Assembly: GCF_001624695.1 (NCBI RefSeq)
Contig: NZ_JSEP01000005.1
Location: 234,001 to 298,000, forward strand
From: Labrenzia sp. OB1
GTDB lineage: Bacteria > Pseudomonadota > Alphaproteobacteria > Rhizobiales > Stappiaceae
DNA length: 64,000 nucleotides
Reading direction: 5' to 3'
A program made the translations under genes and the position numbers. The notes beneath the pieces are model-generated. The model was not told the DNA's origin and did not search any database. It was given only the letters and a program-made list of their open reading frames with translations. This document shows positions 60,546 to 64,000 of the stretch, piece after piece (the stretch's first letter is position 1; each line of letters starts with the position of its first letter).

Positions 60546-62453
60546 ATGGCGAGCCGGTATCACGAGGTCTATCAGGGCTGGAAGGACGATCCGCTGGCAT
60601 TCTGGAAGAATGCGGCCTCGGAAATCGATTGGATCTCGACATCCGACCGGGTGTTCGATACCGATGAGGGGCGATACGGAAGCTGGTTCCCCGACTGGCA
60701 ATGCAACACCTGCTACAATTGCCTTGACCGTCATGTCGAGCGTGGGCGGCCCGGACAGCCGGCGCTGATCTATGACAGCCCGATCACCGGCAGAACCGCA
60801 ACCTACACCTATTCGGAACTGCTGGAGGAGGTCGAGGCACTTGCCTGCGTTCTTGCGGACCAGGGACTGGAGAAGGGTGACCGGGCGATCCTCTACATGC
60901 CGATGACGCCGCACGCGGTGATGGCGATGCTCGCCTGCGCGCGCCTGGGTGTCGTTCATTCCGTCGTCTTCGGTGGTTTCGCCGCAAATGAACTGGCGAC
61001 CCGCATCGACGATGCCACCCCGAAAACCATTATCGCCGCGTCCTGCGGCATCGAGCCGGGCCGGGTGATCGCCTATAAACCGCTGATCGATGCGGCGATC
61101 GAGCAGGCGAGGCACAAGCCGGAAAGCTGTCTTGTGTTCCAGAGAGAGGAACTGACAGCCGGTCTGGTGGAGGGCAGGGACCATGATCTCGGCGCCCTGC
61201 AGGAGGAGGCAAAGACAGCCGGCCGGCGAATTGCCCCGGTTCCGGTCAAGGCCACCGACCCGCTTTATATTCTTTACACTTCCGGCACGACCGGCCAGCC
61301 GAAAGGAGTGGTGCGCGACAATGGCGGCCATATGGTCGCGCTCAAATGGTCGATGAGCAATCTCTACGATATCCAGCCGGGGGAGGTCTTCTGGGCCGCG
61401 TCCGATGTCGGCTGGGTGGTCGGTCATTCCTACATCTGTTATGCGCCGCTGCTGCATGGCTGCACGACTGTCGTGTTCGAGGGCAAGCCGGTGGGCACGC
61501 CTGACGCGGGTGTCTTCTGGCGGGTGATTTCGGACCACGACGTGGTGTCGCTCTTCACGGCACCGACGGCCTTCCGGGCGATCCGCAAGGAAGACCCCAA
61601 CGGGGAACTGATCGAGAAATACGACCTGTCACGATACCGGTCGCTGTTCCTGGCCGGCGAACGCGCCGACCCCGAAACTGTCAATTGGGCGATCGACAAA
61701 CTGCAGGTGCCGGTTATCGATCACTGGTGGCAGACCGAGACCGGCTGGTGCATTGTCGGCAACCCGCTCGGTCTCGGGCAATTGCCGGTGAAACCCGGTT
61801 CCCCCACGGTTCCCATGCCCGGATACGACGTGCAGGTGCTGGACGATGCCGGCCATCCGCTGGGAACGAACACGCTGGGCAACATCGTTGTGAAACTGCC
61901 CTTGCCGCCGGGCGCGCTGCCGACGCTCTGGAATGCCGACGAGCGGTTTTTCGACGCCTATCTGGCGGAATTTCCCGGCTACTACAAGACATCCGATGCC
62001 GGGGTGATCGATGACGACGGCTATCTGTCGATCATGGCGCGGACAGACGATATCATCAATGTTGCCGGCCACAGACTGTCCACCGGTGGCATGGAAGAGG
62101 TTCTGGCGGGCCATCCCGATGTTGCCGAATGCGCGGTGATCGGTATTGCGGACAAGCTGAAAGGCCAGTTGCCCTGCGGGTTCGTGGTGCTGAAATCAGG
62201 CGTTGACCGCTCCCATGACGAGATTGAAAAGGAACTTGTCAAACTGGTGCGCGAGAAGATCGGACCTGTTGCCGCCTTCAAGATCGCGATTACGGTGGAG
62301 CGTCTTCCCAAGACCCGGTCAGGCAAGATCCTGCGCGGCACGATGCGCCAGATTGCTGATGGCGAGACCTACAGGATGCCGGCGACCATCGATGATCCGG
62401 CGATCCTGGATGAAATCAGCGACGCCTTGAAAACACACGGTATTTCCGTTTGA
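60546..62453 (+). CDS. prpE: Propionyl-CoA synthetase
   Basis: A 635-residue acyl-CoA synthetase from ATG 60546, after GGGAGGAGAG. PrpE features: WFPDWQCNTCYNCLDRHVE near the start, phosphate loop ILYTSGTTGQPKGVVRDNGG, DVGWVVGHSYICY, GERADPETVNW, DHWWQTETGW, MARTDDIINVAGHRLSTG and the C-terminal lysine in LPKTRSGKILRG. It activates propionate to propionyl-CoA. Divergent from TauE across 206 bp; an SDR gene follows on the same strand. Confidence 0.95.
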   Translation: MASRYHEVYQGWKDDPLAFWKNAASEIDWISTSDRVFDTDEGRYGSWFPDWQCNTCYNCLDRHVERGRPGQPALIYDSPITGRTATYTYSELLEEVEALACVLADQGLEKGDRAILYMPMTPHAVMAMLACARLGVVHSVVFGGFAANELATRIDDATPKTIIAASCGIEPGRVIAYKPLIDAAIEQARHKPESCLVFQREELTAGLVEGRDHDLGALQEEAKTAGRRIAPVPVKATDPLYILYTSGTTGQPKGVVRDNGGHMVALKWSMSNLYDIQPGEVFWAASDVGWVVGHSYICYAPLLHGCTTVVFEGKPVGTPDAGVFWRVISDHDVVSLFTAPTAFRAIRKEDPNGELIEKYDLSRYRSLFLAGERADPETVNWAIDKLQVPVIDHWWQTETGWCIVGNPLGLGQLPVKPGSPTVPMPGYDVQVLDDAGHPLGTNTLGNIVVKLPLPPGALPTLWNADERFFDAYLAEFPGYYKTSDAGVIDDDGYLSIMARTDDIINVAGHRLSTGGMEEVLAGHPDVAECAVIGIADKLKGQLPCGFVVLKSGVDRSHDEIEKELVKLVREKIGPVAAFKIAITVERLPKTRSGKILRGTMRQIADGETYRMPATIDDPAILDEISDALKTHGISV

Positions 62454-62520
62454 TAAATCGAAACGCCGGTGACGGAGGCCAATAACGGCCATCGACAGCG
62501 CCTGTTTTGCCTCTTAATGT

Positions 62521-62542
62521 CGGGCCGCCGCGCAGCGGCCCG
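62521..62542 (+). terminator. Hairpin after prpE
   Basis: CGGGCCGC (62521-62528) and GCGGCCCG (62535-62542) make a perfect 8-bp stem with a 6-nt loop in the prpE-SDR gap. No strong U-tract, so termination may be partial. Confidence 0.5.
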
Positions 62543-62589
62543 TGTCTCTGACGCGGTGCGAATTTACTCAAGCAGCCGTGAGGGTTTCC

Positions 62590-63381
62590 GTGTCTTTGGA
62601 AAATAAGGTCGCCATCGTAACCGGTGCAGCCCGGGGTATAGGGCTCGCCATCGCCAGGCGTTTCGTCATGGACGGCGCGAAGGTCGTGATCGCCGATGTT
62701 GACGATGAGGCCGGAGAGGCCGCGGCCGGGGATCTGAGTTCCCTGGGCGATGCAATGTATATCCACTGCAATGTTGCCGAGCGCCTGGACGTGCGCAATC
62801 TGGTCGCAGAAACGCTGAACGCCCATGGCGACATCGATGTTCTGGTCAACAATGCCGGAATTGTCGCCGGGGCCGACTTCCTGGAGCTGGAAGAAGATGA
62901 TTTCGACCGGGTTCTTTCCATCAACCTGAAGGGGGCCTTCCTGTGTTCGCAGGCGGTTGCCCGCCACATGGTCGAGAAGGTGGAAGGCGGCGGCGCTCCG
63001 GGTTGCATCGTCAACATGTCGTCGATCAATGCGGTTCTGGCGATCCCCAACCAGATCCCCTACTGCGTCTCCAAGGGGGGGCTGTCGCAGCTGACCAAGG
63101 CGACCTCGCTGTCGCTGGCCCAATATGGCATCCGGGTCAACGCGGTCGGTCCGGGATCGATCATGACCGATATGCTCGCAAGCGTGAACGATGATCCTGC
63201 CGCGAAGAACCGCATCATGTCCCGCACGCCAATGCTGCGGATCGGCGAGCCGTCCGAGATTGCCGGCGTTGTCGCCTTCCTGGCGTCCGAAGATGCCAGC
63301 TACGTCACCGGGCAGACCGTCTTTGCCGATGGCGGCAGGTTGCCGCTGAACTATACGGTCGCCGTGCCGGACGAGGATTAA
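62590..63381 (+). CDS. SDR-family NAD(P)-dependent oxidoreductase
   Basis: A 263-residue short-chain dehydrogenase. The start is GTG 62590 (VSLENKVAIVTG), six bases after GAGGG; the reading frame is open further upstream, but those residues do not look like the family. Cofactor motif TGAARGIG, NNAG block LVNNAGIV, active-site Tyr and Lys in PYCVSKGGL (Y158, K162), and the C-terminal TGQTVFADGG. Acid after beta-2 (IADVDDE) suggests NAD. The substrate is unknown. The ABC exporter gene converges 15 bp later. Confidence 0.93.
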   Translation: MSLENKVAIVTGAARGIGLAIARRFVMDGAKVVIADVDDEAGEAAAGDLSSLGDAMYIHCNVAERLDVRNLVAETLNAHGDIDVLVNNAGIVAGADFLELEEDDFDRVLSINLKGAFLCSQAVARHMVEKVEGGGAPGCIVNMSSINAVLAIPNQIPYCVSKGGLSQLTKATSLSLAQYGIRVNAVGPGSIMTDMLASVNDDPAAKNRIMSRTPMLRIGEPSEIAGVVAFLASEDASYVTGQTVFADGGRLPLNYTVAVPDED

Positions 63382-63396
63382 GCGTCTTCCTGCCGC

Positions 63397-64000
63397 TTAA
63401 GCCATTTCTTCCTCGGCTCCGAACTGGAGCCGGGCGAGCTTGGCGTAAAGGCCGTCGGCGGCGCTGAGTTCAGCGTGGGTTCCGGTTTCGACAATCCGTC
63501 CTCCCTCCATCACCAGGATCCTGTCGGCTTTCAACACGGTTGCAAGCCGGTGGGCGATCACCAGCGTGGTGCGGTTTTCCATCAGCCGGTCGAGTGCCTG
63601 CTGGACGAGGTTCTCGCTTTCCGCATCGAGAGCGCTGGTGGCCTCGTCAAGGAGCAGGACCGGGGCGCTCTTGAGGACAGCTCTCGCGATGGCGATCCGC
63701 TGGCGCTGGCCTCCAGAGAGGGTTATGCCGCGCTCGCCCACCATGGTGTCGTAGCCGTTCGTCATTGTTTCGATGAAAGGCGCGGCAAGGGCTGCCTGCG
63801 CGGCGGTGATGATTTCTTCCCGGGAGGCGCCGGGCCGGCCATAGGCGATGTTCTCCGCAATGCTTGCACCGAAAATGGCCGTGTCCTGGGGGACCAGGGC
63901 AATGTGCCCGCGCAGGTCTTGCGGATCGAGCTGTCTTATATCCACGCCGTTCAGCCGGATGCATCCCGCCGTCGGGTCGTAGTAGCGCATCAGAAGGCTG
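63397..64000 (-). CDS. ABC exporter, C-terminal ATPase part (partial)
   Basis: The last 200 or so residues of an ABC transporter of the fused permease-ATPase type; the gene continues beyond the right edge (the frame is open to 64000, where codons read SLLM). Visible: [20 protein letters not shown] (Q-loop region), signature [14 protein letters not shown], Walker [13 protein letters not shown] and the H-loop VIAHRL. Walker A is outside the window. This form is typical of MsbA-like lipid or drug exporters. Confidence 0.9.
   Translation of the reverse strand, partial: SLLMRYYDPTAGCIRLNGVDIRQLDPQDLRGHIALVPQDTAIFGASIAENIAYGRPGASREEIITAAQAALAAPFIETMTNGYDTMVGERGITLSGGQRQRIAIARAVLKSAPVLLLDEATSALDAESENLVQQALDRLMENRTTLVIAHRLATVLKADRILVMEGGRIVETGTHAELSAADGLYAKLARLQFGAEEEMA

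Noticed and set aside
1..64000. CRISPR array, prophage, insertion sequence, integrase or replication origin
   Set aside because: No repeated spacer-like array, transposase, integrase or phage gene, and no DnaA-box cluster seen on reading the window.

Overview
The window is chromosomal DNA of a marine-type alphaproteobacterium in the order Hyphomicrobiales (Rhizobiales), most likely a Stappia/Labrenzia/Roseibium relative. The lineage call rests on several markers in the sequence: a CpdR single-domain response regulator, GapR (DUF2312), an aa3-type cytochrome oxidase subunit IV, the DUF1036-pyk and DUF1244-gapR gene pairs, and an MmgR/suhB-type small RNA next to a hisN-type phosphatase. GC content is high throughout. 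I see no prophage, insertion sequence or CRISPR array. The genus is inference.

Layout. 1-6655: a Liv-type ABC importer operon (two ATPases, two permeases, periplasmic binding protein) flanked by two CoA-ligase-type genes, probably for uptake and CoA activation of an organic acid. 6861-9617: ferrochelatase, then an SPFH/NfeD membrane pair. 9648-12514 (minus): PomA/PomB-like flagellar stator genes and arabinose-5-phosphate isomerase. 12707-16742: envelope genes (beta-barrel protein, lytic transglycosylase, DUF459 protein). 17054-20757: an AcoR-like regulator with a degenerate AAA+ domain next to an NTF2-FMO fusion monooxygenase. 21042-27286 (minus): glutamate synthase gltB-gltD. 27894-30596: a complete bufferin (RiPP metallophore) operon with precursor, MNIO/DUF692 enzyme, DUF2063 partner and DoxX protein. 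This is the most notable system here.

30775-42453: threonine aldolase; a small heat-shock gene with a candidate ROSE RNA thermometer and RpoH promoter; a secreted Gly/His-rich protein; a lysophospholipase-like hydrolase; hisN; the MmgR sRNA; an N-formylglutamate amidohydrolase; cpdR; tRNA-Val(GAC); rpmJ; a TPR protein; pyk with DUF1036; a second N-formylglutamate amidohydrolase; DUF1244; gapR. 42537-53220: a DUF882 murein endopeptidase-like protein, an NtrC-family regulator, oligoendopeptidase F, a HODM/DUF3445 oxygenase, an ABC1/UbiB kinase-like protein, Cox subunit IV, an RluA pseudouridine synthase, a TPR lipoprotein and rpsU. 53612-64000: a MATE exporter, purE-purK, two DUF465 proteins, an acyl-CoA synthetase, a TauE/SafE permease, propionyl-CoA synthetase, an SDR and the end of an ABC exporter.

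Most of the window is core metabolism and envelope maintenance. The accessory-looking parts are the transporter/ligase operon, the regulator-monooxygenase pair and the bufferin operon. Several intergenic regions carry perfect inverted repeats, intrinsic terminators or RNA structures, listed individually. All similarity statements come from recognising motifs and remembered family sequences. No database search was run.
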